In this document: in pieces, positions 16,876 through 24,532 of the stretch
Numbering within the stretch: position 1 is the stretch's first letter
How the letters are laid out: every line of letters begins with the position of its first letter
Source: JBCBSZ01 sp039185015
GTDB lineage: Bacteria; Actinomycetota; Acidimicrobiia; Acidimicrobiales; Poriferisodalaceae
NCBI GenBank assembly: GCA_039185015.1
Contig: JBCDAU010000020.1
Span: 30,842-94,841, forward strand
Direction: 5' to 3'
Length of the DNA: 64,000 nucleotides
Notes under the pieces: model-generated
Told to the model about the DNA's origin: nothing
The model's database searches: none
The model's input: only the letters and a program-made list of their open reading frames with translations
Made by a program: the position numbers and the translations under genes

Positions 16876-17616
16876 ATGAAGCACCTCCTGCGCCCGATCA
16901 CCGCCGCGGCTCTCGCCATCGGCGGGCTGCTGCACCTCGTCCTCTACTTCGGTGAGGGCTACGACGGGATCGACGAGATCGCCGTCAGCGCGGGCTTCCC
17001 GGCCCAGGCCATCGTGACGACCCTCGTCGCCGTCGCCCTGCTGGTCGACCGCACCCGACGCAGCGCGATCGCCGCGGCCGTCGTCGCCGGTGGCTCGCTC
17101 GTCGCCTTCGCCCTGAGCCGCACGGTCGGCCTGCTCGGCTTCGAGGAGTCCGGGCTCGACCCCAGCCCCGAGACCCCGCTGATCCTGCTGGCCGAGGCGA
17201 TCGCGCTCCTCGGGGCGCTCGCCCTCGCCGCCCAGACGCACGATCAGGAGCGCACCGAGCCTGCGCAGCTCGTCCGGGAGCTCGCCGGCGCCGGCGTCGT
17301 GGCCGCCGTGGTCATCGCCGGCGGGGCGCTCATCGGCGACGACGCCGAGCCCGTCGAGGTGGCCGCCGGCGCGCAGGTCGTCGACATCGAGGGCTTCGCC
17401 TTCGGCAACGGAACGATCGAGGCCACCGTCGGCGAGACGATCACGTTCGTCAACCAGGACGGAGCAGCCCACACGGTCGACGCCACCGACGGCTCCTTCG
17501 CCAGCGGCTCGATGGCCCGTGGCGACGCCTACGAGCTGACCGTCGACGCGACCGGCACGATCGAGATCTTCTGTGCCATCCACCCGTCGATGGTCGCCAA
17601 CATCGTCGTGAGCTGA
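16876..17616 (+). CDS. Membrane-anchored cupredoxin (blue-copper) protein
   Basis: 246-residue fusion of an N-terminal membrane part (about four hydrophobic segments in residues 1-150) with a C-terminal plastocyanin-like domain exposed outside the cell. Copper ligands are visible: His in GAAHTVDATDGSF, then Cys, His and Met in EIFCAIHPSM. The domain starts VVDIEGFAFGNGTIEATVGET, the usual strand leading to the first loop. It probably transfers single electrons at the membrane. The cupredoxin domain is clearly paralogous to the one at 56045-56506, which shares the FCAIHPSM motif and lies in the redox cluster. The gene ends just before a hairpin at 17627. Confidence 0.85.
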   Translation: MKHLLRPITAAALAIGGLLHLVLYFGEGYDGIDEIAVSAGFPAQAIVTTLVAVALLVDRTRRSAIAAAVVAGGSLVAFALSRTVGLLGFEESGLDPSPETPLILLAEAIALLGALALAAQTHDQERTEPAQLVRELAGAGVVAAVVIAGGALIGDDAEPVEVAAGAQVVDIEGFAFGNGTIEATVGETITFVNQDGAAHTVDATDGSFASGSMARGDAYELTVDATGTIEIFCAIHPSMVANIVVS

Positions 17617-17626
17617 GTTGTCACCC

Positions 17627-17651
17627 GGGCGGGGAGCCCGGAGCCCCGCCC
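17627..17651 (+). terminator. Hairpin terminator candidate
   Basis: Stem GGGCGGGG (17627-17634) pairs perfectly with CCCCGCCC (17644-17651) around a 9-base loop, 11 bases after the cupredoxin stop codon. There is no T-tract, so this is a GC-rich actinobacterial-type terminator. The sequence CCCGGAGCCCC in and after the loop recurs in the hairpin at 19511. Confidence 0.5.
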
Positions 17652-17775
17652 TCCGCCACGGGTCCTCGCCGCCGTAGCGGCTGCGGCGTGTCGGGCTCGC
17701 TGCTCACCTGGCCCGAGCTGTGGTCCGCACGTGCGCCACACCTACGATGCCCGTGGGGAATCGAGGGGAGGGCCC

Positions 17776-19491
17776 ATGCTCGATCTGATCCTTCGTGGCG
17801 GCCACGTCGCCGACGGGACCGGAGCCGAGGGAGCCGTCGGCGACGTCGGCATCCGCGACGGCAAGATCGCTGCCGTCGGCAAGGTCGACGAGGACGCGGC
17901 CGAGGTCGTCGACGTCGACGGACTCGTCGTCGCACCGGGCTTCGTCGACATCCACACGCACTACGACGCGCAGGCCTTCTGGGACACGACGCTCTCGCCG
18001 TCCCCGCTGCACGGCGTGACGACCGTGGTCGGCGGCAACTGCGGGTTCACCATCGCCCCGCTGGTGCCCGATGCCGGCGAGTACCTGAAGACGATGCTCG
18101 CCCGGGTCGAGGGCATGCCGCTCGAGTCGCTCGACCAGGGCGTGCCCTGGGACTGGACCTCGTTCGCCGAGTACCTCGACCGGCTGGACGGGCGGCTGTC
18201 GGTCAACGCCGGCTTCCTCGTGGGCCACTCGGCGATCCGGCGTGTCGTGATGGGGGAGGACGCCACCTCGGGCCGGGCGCCGACCGCGGACGAGCGCGAG
18301 CGCATGCTCGGCCTGCTCCGGGAGGGCCTCGCCGCCGGTGGCATGGGCTTCTCGTCGACCTGGTCACCGACCCACAACGACGCCGCCGGCGATCCGGTGC
18401 CGTCCCGCCACGCCGACGCCGACGAGCTCGTCGCGTTCTGCGAGGTGGTCAAGGAGTTCGCGGGCACGACCCTCGAGTTCCTCCCGACCTCAGGTGACTT
18501 CGAAGAGGAGCACTACGACGTCATGACCCGGATGTCGGTCGCCGCCGATCGTCCGCTCAACTGGAACGTCCTCCAGGTCACCGCTCGCAACGGAGCGATG
18601 GTGGACAACCGCCTCGCCGCAGGCGACTACGCCGCCGAGCGGGGCGGCAAGGTGATCGCGCTGACGATCCCCGACGTCATCCGCCCCCGCCTCTGCTTCC
18701 AGACCGGGTTCGTGCTCGACGCGCTCCCCGGCTGGGCCAAGCCGATGGCGCTGCCCGACGACGAGAAGCTGCGGCTGCTCGCCGACCCGGAGCGGCGGGC
18801 CGAGCTGAACGAGCTCGCGCAGTCCGAGACGGGACCGCTCCGCGGGGTCGCCCGCTGGGAGGGCATGACCCTCGTCGAGTGCTTCACCGACGAGACGAGG
18901 CGCTTCGAGGGCGGCACGGTCGGCGACGCGGCGACCGAGATGGGCCTGTCCCCGTGGGACGCCCTCTGCCAGATCGCCGTGCTCGACGAGCTGCGGACCG
19001 GCTTCAGCCCGCCGGCACGCGGCGACAGCGACGACGACTGGGCTCGCCGGGTGGAGGTGTGGCGCGACCCGAGGGCCATCGTCGGTGCCTCCGACGCAGG
19101 CGCCCACCTCGACCTGCTGGCCACGTTCAACTACTCGACGACCCTGCTCGCCGAGACGGTCCGCAAGCGCCCGCTGCTCTCGGTCGACGAGGCCGTCCGG
19201 ATGCTGACCGACGACCAGGCCCGCCTGTACGGCATCACCGGGCGGGGTCGTCTCGCTCCGGGTTGGGCCGCCGACATCGTCGTGTTCGATCCGGCGACGA
19301 TCGGCCCGGGGCCGGTCCACACCCGTGATGACCTGCCCGGCGGTGCCGGCCGGCTCTACGGCGAGGCCGAGGGCATCGAGCGGGTCTACGTCAACGGCAC
19401 GCAGATCGTGCGCGGTCGGGAGATGACCGAGGCCCGCCCCGGCACCCTGCTCCGCTCCGGCCGCGACACCGAGACCGTCACCGCGAGCTGA
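17776..19491 (+). CDS. N-acyl-D-amino-acid deacylase family amidohydrolase
   Basis: Metal-dependent amidohydrolase of 571 residues. MLDLILRGGHVADGTG opens the usual beta-sandwich; GFVDIHTHYDAQAFWD has the His-x-His metal pair near residue 57; VVGGNCGFTIAP carries the Cys/Asn metal site typical of D-aminoacylases; VGHSAIR and GASDAGAHLDLLATF give the later His/Asp ligands; YVNGTQIVRGREMTEARPGTLLR is the C-terminal strand. Members deacylate N-acyl-D-amino acids or related amides; the exact substrate is unclear because many actinobacterial members act on other compounds. The start is ATG 17776 with GGGGAGGG upstream; the longer frame from 17731 lacks support. A strong hairpin follows. Confidence 0.87.
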   Translation: MLDLILRGGHVADGTGAEGAVGDVGIRDGKIAAVGKVDEDAAEVVDVDGLVVAPGFVDIHTHYDAQAFWDTTLSPSPLHGVTTVVGGNCGFTIAPLVPDAGEYLKTMLARVEGMPLESLDQGVPWDWTSFAEYLDRLDGRLSVNAGFLVGHSAIRRVVMGEDATSGRAPTADERERMLGLLREGLAAGGMGFSSTWSPTHNDAAGDPVPSRHADADELVAFCEVVKEFAGTTLEFLPTSGDFEEEHYDVMTRMSVAADRPLNWNVLQVTARNGAMVDNRLAAGDYAAERGGKVIALTIPDVIRPRLCFQTGFVLDALPGWAKPMALPDDEKLRLLADPERRAELNELAQSETGPLRGVARWEGMTLVECFTDETRRFEGGTVGDAATEMGLSPWDALCQIAVLDELRTGFSPPARGDSDDDWARRVEVWRDPRAIVGASDAGAHLDLLATFNYSTTLLAETVRKRPLLSVDEAVRMLTDDQARLYGITGRGRLAPGWAADIVVFDPATIGPGPVHTRDDLPGGAGRLYGEAEGIERVYVNGTQIVRGREMTEARPGTLLRSGRDTETVTAS

Positions 19492-19510
19492 GCTCTCCCC
19501 CCGGCGTGGT

Positions 19511-19540
19511 CCCGGAGCCCCACGAGCTCGGGGCTCCGGG
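19511..19540. terminator. Bidirectional hairpin terminator
   Basis: Perfect 11-base stem: CCCGGAGCCCC (19511-19521) with GGGGCTCCGGG (19530-19540) around an 8-base loop, placed between the convergent ends of the amidohydrolase (19491) and the rhodanese gene (19553). It can serve both strands. It shares CCCGGAGCCCC with the region of the 17627 hairpin. Confidence 0.65.
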
Positions 19541-19552
19541 GCCCCGCCCGGG

Positions 19553-19924
19553 TCATGAACTCAGCTCGAAGCCCTCGTCGAGCCAGCCGGTCACGCCGCC
19601 GATCATCTTCTGGACCGGACGCCCGAGGCGGGCGAGGCGGAGCGCCGCTCGATCCGCGCCGTTGCAGTGCGGTCCGTTGCAGTAGACGACGTAGCGCGTG
19701 TCGGCCGGCCAGGCGGCGAGGGCCACCTCGTCGATCTCGCCGTGCGGGAGGTTGACGGCGCCGTCGACGTGGCCGCGCGCGAAGGCCTCGGCCGAGCGCA
19801 CGTCGAGCAGGACGAAGCCGGGATCACCGGTCGTCATCGCCTCGTGGGTGTCCCAGCAGTCGGTCTCGAGCTCCAGCAGGCGGGAGAAGTGGACGACGGC
19901 ATCGGTGGTGGTCAGCGTGGTCAT
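19553..19924 (-). CDS. Rhodanese-like domain protein
   Basis: Single rhodanese domain, 123 residues. FVLLDVRSAEAFARGHVDGAVNLPHGEID is the CH2A-type segment and VVYCNGPHCNGADRAALRL holds the active-site Cys at about residue 81; GVTGWLDEGFEL closes the fold. It would move a sulfane sulfur or sense redox state. It is divergent from, and only 35 bases away from, an FtrA-like regulator. Rhodanese proteins are common next to FtrA/GlxA-type regulators, so this gene is probably its target. Confidence 0.87.
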   Translation of the reverse strand: MTTLTTTDAVVHFSRLLELETDCWDTHEAMTTGDPGFVLLDVRSAEAFARGHVDGAVNLPHGEIDEVALAAWPADTRYVVYCNGPHCNGADRAALRLARLGRPVQKMIGGVTGWLDEGFELSS

Positions 19925-19959
19925 GACGCCAGGTTCTCCGCTGTCCGACCGACCGACCA

Positions 19960-20955
19960 GTGGCAGAGATGCCCATGATCGACGAGAATCTGCCAGTGCC
20001 CACCGATCCGCTCGACGTCGCGATCGTCGCCTACGACGGACTCTGCACCTTCGAGTTCGGCATCGCCGTCGAGCTGTTCGCGCTCCCCCGGCCCGAGCTC
20101 GGCGACGGCTGGTATCGAGCGGCGGTGGTCGCCGAGTCGAGCGGCCCGATGCGGGCCACCGGTGGTCTGACCGTCACTGCCGACGCCGAGCTCGACCGCC
20201 TGCGCCGATCCGGGACGATCGTGATCCCCGGTTGGACCGGTGACCCGTCCCCGCCCGTCGTCGAGGCGGTGGCCGCCTCACACGCCGACGGTGCCCGGAT
20301 CATGACGATCTGCTCGGGGGTCTTCCTCCTCGCGGCCACGGGCCTGCTCGACGGACGTCGGGCGACGACCCACTGGCGCCACCTCGACCGACTCCGCCGC
20401 GAGCATCCGGAGGTCCGCATCGAGTCGAACGTGCTCTACGTCGACGAGGGCGAGCTCGTCACCTCGGCGGGGAGCGCTGCCGGGATCGACGCCGGTCTGC
20501 ACCTGATCCGTCGCGACCACGGCGCGGCGATCGCCAACCAGGTGGCCAGGCGGCTGGTCGTCCCACCGCACCGCGACGGCGGACAGCGGCAGTACGTGCC
20601 CGAGCCGATCGCACCGGTCGACGCCGATGCCGTGATCGCCGAGGTGTGTGACTGGGCCGTCGAGCACCTCGCCGAACCGCTCTCGGTTCCGATGCTCGCC
20701 GAACGAGCCGGGCAGTCGCCGCGGACCTTCGCACGCCGCTTCGGCGAGGCGACCGGCACGACGCCGAAGCGGTGGCTGGTCGAGCAGCGGGTGCTCGCCG
20801 CCCGCCGACTGCTCGAGACGACGTCGGCGTCGGTCGAGGAGATCGCCGGCCTCGTCGGGTTCGGATCGACGGTGACGCTCCGCGAACGGCTCCACGCCTC
20901 GATCGGGGTCACCCCGACGATCTACCGGCAACGCTTCTCGGCGCTGGGCGGCTGA
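19960..20955 (+). CDS. GlxA/FtrA-like AraC regulator with DJ-1/PfpI domain
   Basis: 331-residue regulator. The N-terminal DJ-1/PfpI-like domain (residues 10-190) has VAIVAYDGLCTFEFGIAVELF and a nucleophile-elbow-like MTICSGVFLLAATGLLDGR with the Cys at about 118; THWRHLDRLR follows as in the family. The C-terminal AraC helix-turn-helix (about 225-325) reads LSVPMLAERAGQSPRTFARRFGEATG and VEEIAGLVGFGSTVTLRERL. It probably senses a small metabolite and controls the divergent rhodanese gene. The start is uncertain between GTG 19960, ATG 19969 and ATG 19975; none has a clear ribosome site. Confidence 0.88.
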   Translation: MAEMPMIDENLPVPTDPLDVAIVAYDGLCTFEFGIAVELFALPRPELGDGWYRAAVVAESSGPMRATGGLTVTADAELDRLRRSGTIVIPGWTGDPSPPVVEAVAASHADGARIMTICSGVFLLAATGLLDGRRATTHWRHLDRLRREHPEVRIESNVLYVDEGELVTSAGSAAGIDAGLHLIRRDHGAAIANQVARRLVVPPHRDGGQRQYVPEPIAPVDADAVIAEVCDWAVEHLAEPLSVPMLAERAGQSPRTFARRFGEATGTTPKRWLVEQRVLAARRLLETTSASVEEIAGLVGFGSTVTLRERLHASIGVTPTIYRQRFSALGG

Positions 20956-20973
20956 CCGGCGGCGCCCGGACGC

Positions 20974-22122
20974 TCAGCGCTGGGCGGCGGACGGGCGTTC
21001 AGCCGGTCGCTCGCCGCGCACCGGGACCACGGCCGCGATGACACCGACGATCGTGGCGCTCACGGCGAGCAACGCGGCGGCGACCCAGCCGAGCGATGCG
21101 ATCGACCCGGCCGACACGAGCGCACCGCCGAGCGCCGGGCCGACGACGCGACCGACGGCCATCACGGCCTGCGCGTCGCCCGCCCGCTGCTCGGGATAGG
21201 CGGAGCGCCCGGCGAGGATGTCGAAGGTCGCCGGCATGGCCACGAAGAAGAACAGGCCCCAGACGGCGACGGCGACGAGGAAGACGACCGACGACTCGGT
21301 TCGTGCGATGGTGACGGCCAGCACGGCGATGCCGAAGACCGCAGCCGGGGCGGTCCAGGCAGGTCGGCGCAGTCGGCTGGCGACGAGGCCGGCCGCCGAG
21401 TTCGCCGTCATGGCGGCGGAGATGGTCAGCGCGCTCAGCCCGAGCCGCTCGGCGCCGATGACCGCCACGAACACGAACACGGACGAACCGCCGGTCGTGA
21501 AGAGCGCGAGCGCGACGAGCAGGAGCACGGCGGCCCGGACCCTCGGGGCCGGACCGGACGGCCGCTCGATCGCGGCCGTCGACGGCTCGAGCGGGAGGGC
21601 GAGCGGGATCAGCGAGGCCGTGGCGATGAGTGCGAAGGTCGCCCCCGCCCCGACCGTGCTGGTCACCCAGGCGACCAGCGGCGTCGTGACGATCGCGACG
21701 AGCGGGGTGGCGATGTTGAGCTCGTTGGTCCGGCGCCGGTCGCCGAACGCCTCGCGCCAGGCGAGCCAGGCGATCACGCCGAGTCCGACGCCGGAGAGCA
21801 CGCGGAGGCCGAGCAGCAGCTCCCAGGCGGGCAGCAGCGACGCGATGCCGTTGGCCATCGCCACGAGGACGATCGCTCCGATCGCGGTGTGCTGGGCAGC
21901 CGGGAGCAGCCGGGGAAGCAGCCAGCTCCCGATGACGAAGCCGGCCAACTGGGCGGTGGCGATCAGTCCGGCGACCCCGACGTCGACGTCCAGTTCCTCC
22001 GCGACCCCGGGGATCAGGAAGGGGGTGGCGACGAACGTGGCCGTGCCGATCGCGAGCGCGACGAGGAGCCCGGCCGGGACGGTCGGGCGCGCCGCGTCGA
22101 CGATGCGATGGGGAACGTGCAC
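20974..22122 (-). CDS. MFS transporter
   Basis: Major-facilitator protein of 382 residues with about twelve hydrophobic segments. It begins VPAGLLVALAIGTATFVATPFLIPGVAEEL (TM1). The region between TM4 and TM6 contains LLGLRVLSGVGLGVIAWLAWREAFG, and the loop between the halves holds PLEPSTAAIERPSGPAP. The layout resembles drug or sugar efflux DHA1 members. It is convergent with the FtrA-like regulator and lies downstream of the hydrolase gene on the same strand (80-base gap), so efflux of the hydrolase substrate or product is possible. The substrate is unknown. Confidence 0.85.
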   Translation of the reverse strand: MHVPHRIVDAARPTVPAGLLVALAIGTATFVATPFLIPGVAEELDVDVGVAGLIATAQLAGFVIGSWLLPRLLPAAQHTAIGAIVLVAMANGIASLLPAWELLLGLRVLSGVGLGVIAWLAWREAFGDRRRTNELNIATPLVAIVTTPLVAWVTSTVGAGATFALIATASLIPLALPLEPSTAAIERPSGPAPRVRAAVLLLVALALFTTGGSSVFVFVAVIGAERLGLSALTISAAMTANSAAGLVASRLRRPAWTAPAAVFGIAVLAVTIARTESSVVFLVAVAVWGLFFFVAMPATFDILAGRSAYPEQRAGDAQAVMAVGRVVGPALGGALVSAGSIASLGWVAAALLAVSATIVGVIAAVVPVRGERPAERPSAAQR

Positions 22123-22202
22123 ACCGCGAGTGTGGGGCCGGGGCTCGGAGATCCCTCCCGGCGACGGTGGTGATCTCCGTCACCGGTCCGCCAGGACCGA
22201 CG

Positions 22203-23183
22203 TCAGCGGTCGAGGAACTCCAGGAGCAGGCGGTTCGTCTCCTCCGGGGCCTCCTGCTGGACCCAGTGACCGGCGCCCGGGATCAGGTGGTTGCCGTGGA
22301 AGTCGGTGCATCGCTCGGGGTGCGCCTCGATGTCGACCGCGGTGATCGCGACGACGCTGTCGAGCGCGCCGGCGATGAAGCTGCTCGGCACGGTGATCGG
22401 CAGGTCGGCCCACGCCGAGAGGAGGCGGTTCGACCGGTCGAAGTTGCGGTACCAGTTGAGCCCGCCGCGGAAGCCGGAGGTCCGGAACACGTCGAGGTAG
22501 ACAGCCAGGTCCTCCTCGGAGAGCCATGCCGGGGTCGTCGCCGGCGGCTCGCTGAGCGACTCGCTGAAGGTCGTCGCGGTGCCGCCGGCCATGCCGGTGG
22601 CGACGCCCGGGTCGGTGTAGAGGGTGCGGAGGATCGACTCGGCGTTGGCGTCGAGGTCCTCGTGCGCGTCGGGTTGCTGGAAGAACAGCATGTAGTGGAA
22701 CTGGCCGGCGTAGACCATGGCCAGCGCCTCCATGGGCGGCCCCGGCATGCCGGCGATCCGGAAGCCGGGCGAGTACGGGACCGACATCCCGCAGACGGCG
22801 TGGAACATGTCGGGGCGCAACAGCGCGGCCGGCCAGGTCACCAACGAGCCCCAGTCGTGACCGACGAGCGTGGCCTGCTCCCGGCCGAGCGCTCCGACGA
22901 CGCCGACGAGGTCACCAACGACGTCGAGCACGGTGTACCGCTCGGTCTCCTCGGGGCACGACGACGTGTTGTAGCCACGACCATCGGGCGCGGCGACGCG
23001 GTAGCCGGCCTCGGCCAGTGCCGTGATCTGGTGGCGCCACGAGTACCAGCACTCGGGCCAACCGTGCTGGAGGAGCACGAGCTCGCCGTCCTCGGGGCCG
23101 GCCAGCGCGACGTGGAGCTCGATGCCGTTGACGGCGAGCGTCCGGTGCTCGACCACGCCGCCGAGATCGGGGTGATCGGCCAT
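22203..23183 (-). CDS. Alpha/beta hydrolase, epoxide-hydrolase-like
   Basis: 326-residue alpha/beta hydrolase. HGWPECWYSWRHQ is the oxyanion HGxP motif; DGRGYNTSS follows; LVGHDWGSLVTW gives the nucleophile Asp at about residue 109 rather than Ser, as in epoxide hydrolases and haloalkane dehalogenases; PGAGHWVQQEAPEE has the catalytic His. The cap region contains FMLFFQQPDAHED-like sequence with Tyr residues that could hold the epoxide oxygen (GLNWYRNFDRSN). The HGWPE motif favours soluble epoxide hydrolase over dehalogenase. It precedes the MFS gene on the same strand. Confidence 0.87.
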   Translation of the reverse strand: MADHPDLGGVVEHRTLAVNGIELHVALAGPEDGELVLLQHGWPECWYSWRHQITALAEAGYRVAAPDGRGYNTSSCPEETERYTVLDVVGDLVGVVGALGREQATLVGHDWGSLVTWPAALLRPDMFHAVCGMSVPYSPGFRIAGMPGPPMEALAMVYAGQFHYMLFFQQPDAHEDLDANAESILRTLYTDPGVATGMAGGTATTFSESLSEPPATTPAWLSEEDLAVYLDVFRTSGFRGGLNWYRNFDRSNRLLSAWADLPITVPSSFIAGALDSVVAITAVDIEAHPERCTDFHGNHLIPGAGHWVQQEAPEETNRLLLEFLDR

Positions 23184-23209
23184 GCCGAGACCCTAGGTGG
23201 CGCGGTGCG

Positions 23210-23407
23210 TCACCCGTGCCGGTTGCGGACGCGCTCCAGGAGGAGGTCGACCTGGGGGTCGTCGATGATCTCGGCGAGGTGCTCGGCCAGCTCGATGCCG
23301 ACCTCGTCGAGCTCGGGCAGCTCCTCGGGCCGCACGACGACGTCCCGAAGGTCGACGAGCGGGTCGCGGAGGTCGATGCGGCGGCGCTGGCGTCCGGGAG
23401 GGGTCAT
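23210..23407 (-). CDS. Small hypothetical protein
   Basis: 65-residue protein starting MTPPGRQRRR, with a basic N-terminus then an acidic amphipathic body (LPELDEVGIELAEHLAEII) and a charged end. I do not recognise a family. The start at ATG 23407 overlaps the TGA of a 10-codon upstream ORF (23404-23436) that owns the only good ribosome-binding site, so translation may be coupled. The rest of the long frame to 24403 is antisense shadow of the pirin gene. It is 26 bases downstream from the epoxide-hydrolase-like gene only in the sense of position; that gene is transcribed away on the same strand from further upstream bases, so no operon is implied. Confidence 0.5.
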   Translation of the reverse strand: MTPPGRQRRRIDLRDPLVDLRDVVVRPEELPELDEVGIELAEHLAEIIDDPQVDLLLERVRNRHG

Positions 23408-23436
23408 CGTCCGCACCTGAGCATCGTGGTCGTCAT
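23404..23436 (-). CDS. Possible 10-codon leader peptide (MTTTMLRCGR)
   Basis: Tiny ORF with a strong GGGAGGAAG ribosome-binding site six bases upstream of its ATG. Its stop overlaps the start codon of the 65-residue ORF (ATGA). The strong site plus overlap suggests translational coupling. It could be chance, since it is only ten codons long. Confidence 0.3.
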   Translation of the reverse strand: MTTTMLRCGR

Positions 23437-23569
23437 CGCGCTTCCTCCCTGGGGCTGGTCCACCCTGGACCGGGGCCCAGCCTCCCCCGATCGGCCACAA
23501 CCCGGGCACGGGCCAACTCCAACCCCGGCCCAACCAGGGCGGCCGTCCCACCGTGGGACACTGACCTCC

Positions 23570-24433
23570 TTGAGCGATGCCATCGAGCTGACGATCGAGC
23601 CCCGCACCCGCCCCGTCGGCAACGGGTCGGTGCGACGACTGCTCCCCTTCCGACTCCGCCGAATGGTCGGGCCGTTCGTCTTCTGTGATCTCTTCGGACC
23701 GGAGGACCTGGCGCCGGGGCAGGGCATGAACGTCGACGCCCATCCCCACATCGGGCTGTCGACGCTCACCTACCTGCTCGCCGGCAGGGCGGTGCACCGC
23801 GACTCGACCGGCGCGGTGCAAGACATCGAGGCCGGTGCGGTCAACTGGATGACGGCCGGCTCCGGGGTGACGCACACCGAACGCAGCCATCCCGACGACG
23901 TCGCCTCGACCGTCCCCCACTTCGGTGTGCAGACGTGGGTCGCGCTGCCGGACGGGGGCGAGGACGTCCCGGCCGGCTTCGAGCACTGCCCTGCCGACGC
24001 GGTCCCGGTCGACCACCTCGCCGGGGCCCAGGTCCGCCTGGCCGTCGGATCGGGCTTCGGCGCCGCCGCGCCGATCACCGGTTCCTCGCCGCTCGTGCTC
24101 GCCGAGCTTCGACTCGACGACGGCGCCCTCTCGCTGCCGGGCGACCACCCCGAGCGCGCCGTGCTCGCGCTGTCCGATGGACTGACGCTCGCCGATCGGG
24201 AGCTCCCGGTCGGCCACCTCGCCGTGCTCGACCCGGCGGCGACGCCGGAGCTGCGGGGCACCGGCACGGCGATGCTCCTCGGCGGTGACCCGGTCGGCGC
24301 CCGCCACATCTGGTGGAACTTCGTGCACTCCGAGCCCGAGCGGATCGAGGAGGCCAAGGCCTCGTGGACCGACCAGCGGTTCCCGCTCGTGCCCGGCGAC
24401 CACGAGCCCTGGGTGCCCCTACCCGGATCGTGA
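23570..24433 (+). CDS. Pirin family protein
   Basis: Bicupin pirin of 287 residues. The metal site is intact and at the usual positions: His in NVDAHPHIGLSTLTYL (about 56-58) and HTERS (about 101-103), so iron can bind the N-terminal cupin. RRLLPFRLRRMVGPFVFCDLFGP is the family N-terminus; IWWNFVHSEPERIEEAKASW the C-terminus. Pirins include quercetinases and redox-sensing cofactors; function here is open. The start is taken as TTG 23570 because the protein then begins one short segment before the conserved PRTRPVG; no in-frame ATG or GTG is suitable. It lies about 100 bases before the ring-opening amidohydrolase operon. Confidence 0.85.
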   Translation: MSDAIELTIEPRTRPVGNGSVRRLLPFRLRRMVGPFVFCDLFGPEDLAPGQGMNVDAHPHIGLSTLTYLLAGRAVHRDSTGAVQDIEAGAVNWMTAGSGVTHTERSHPDDVASTVPHFGVQTWVALPDGGEDVPAGFEHCPADAVPVDHLAGAQVRLAVGSGFGAAAPITGSSPLVLAELRLDDGALSLPGDHPERAVLALSDGLTLADRELPVGHLAVLDPAATPELRGTGTAMLLGGDPVGARHIWWNFVHSEPERIEEAKASWTDQRFPLVPGDHEPWVPLPGS

Positions 24434-24532
24434 ACGCTGGATGACCCCTGCACCGCGCCCGCCGGTCACGGCTCGGAAGCGGGTCGACACGCCGTAGCAT
24501 CGTCCGCTCCACCGGAGGAGAACGGAGCCACC

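Noticed and set aside
15208..17583. Minus-strand open frame of 791 codons
   Set aside because: Antisense to the acyl-CoA synthetase and cupredoxin genes, which have clear motifs on the plus strand.
22166..22184. Inverted repeat GGTGA/TCACC upstream of the MFS gene
   Set aside because: Five-base arms are expected by chance in this composition.
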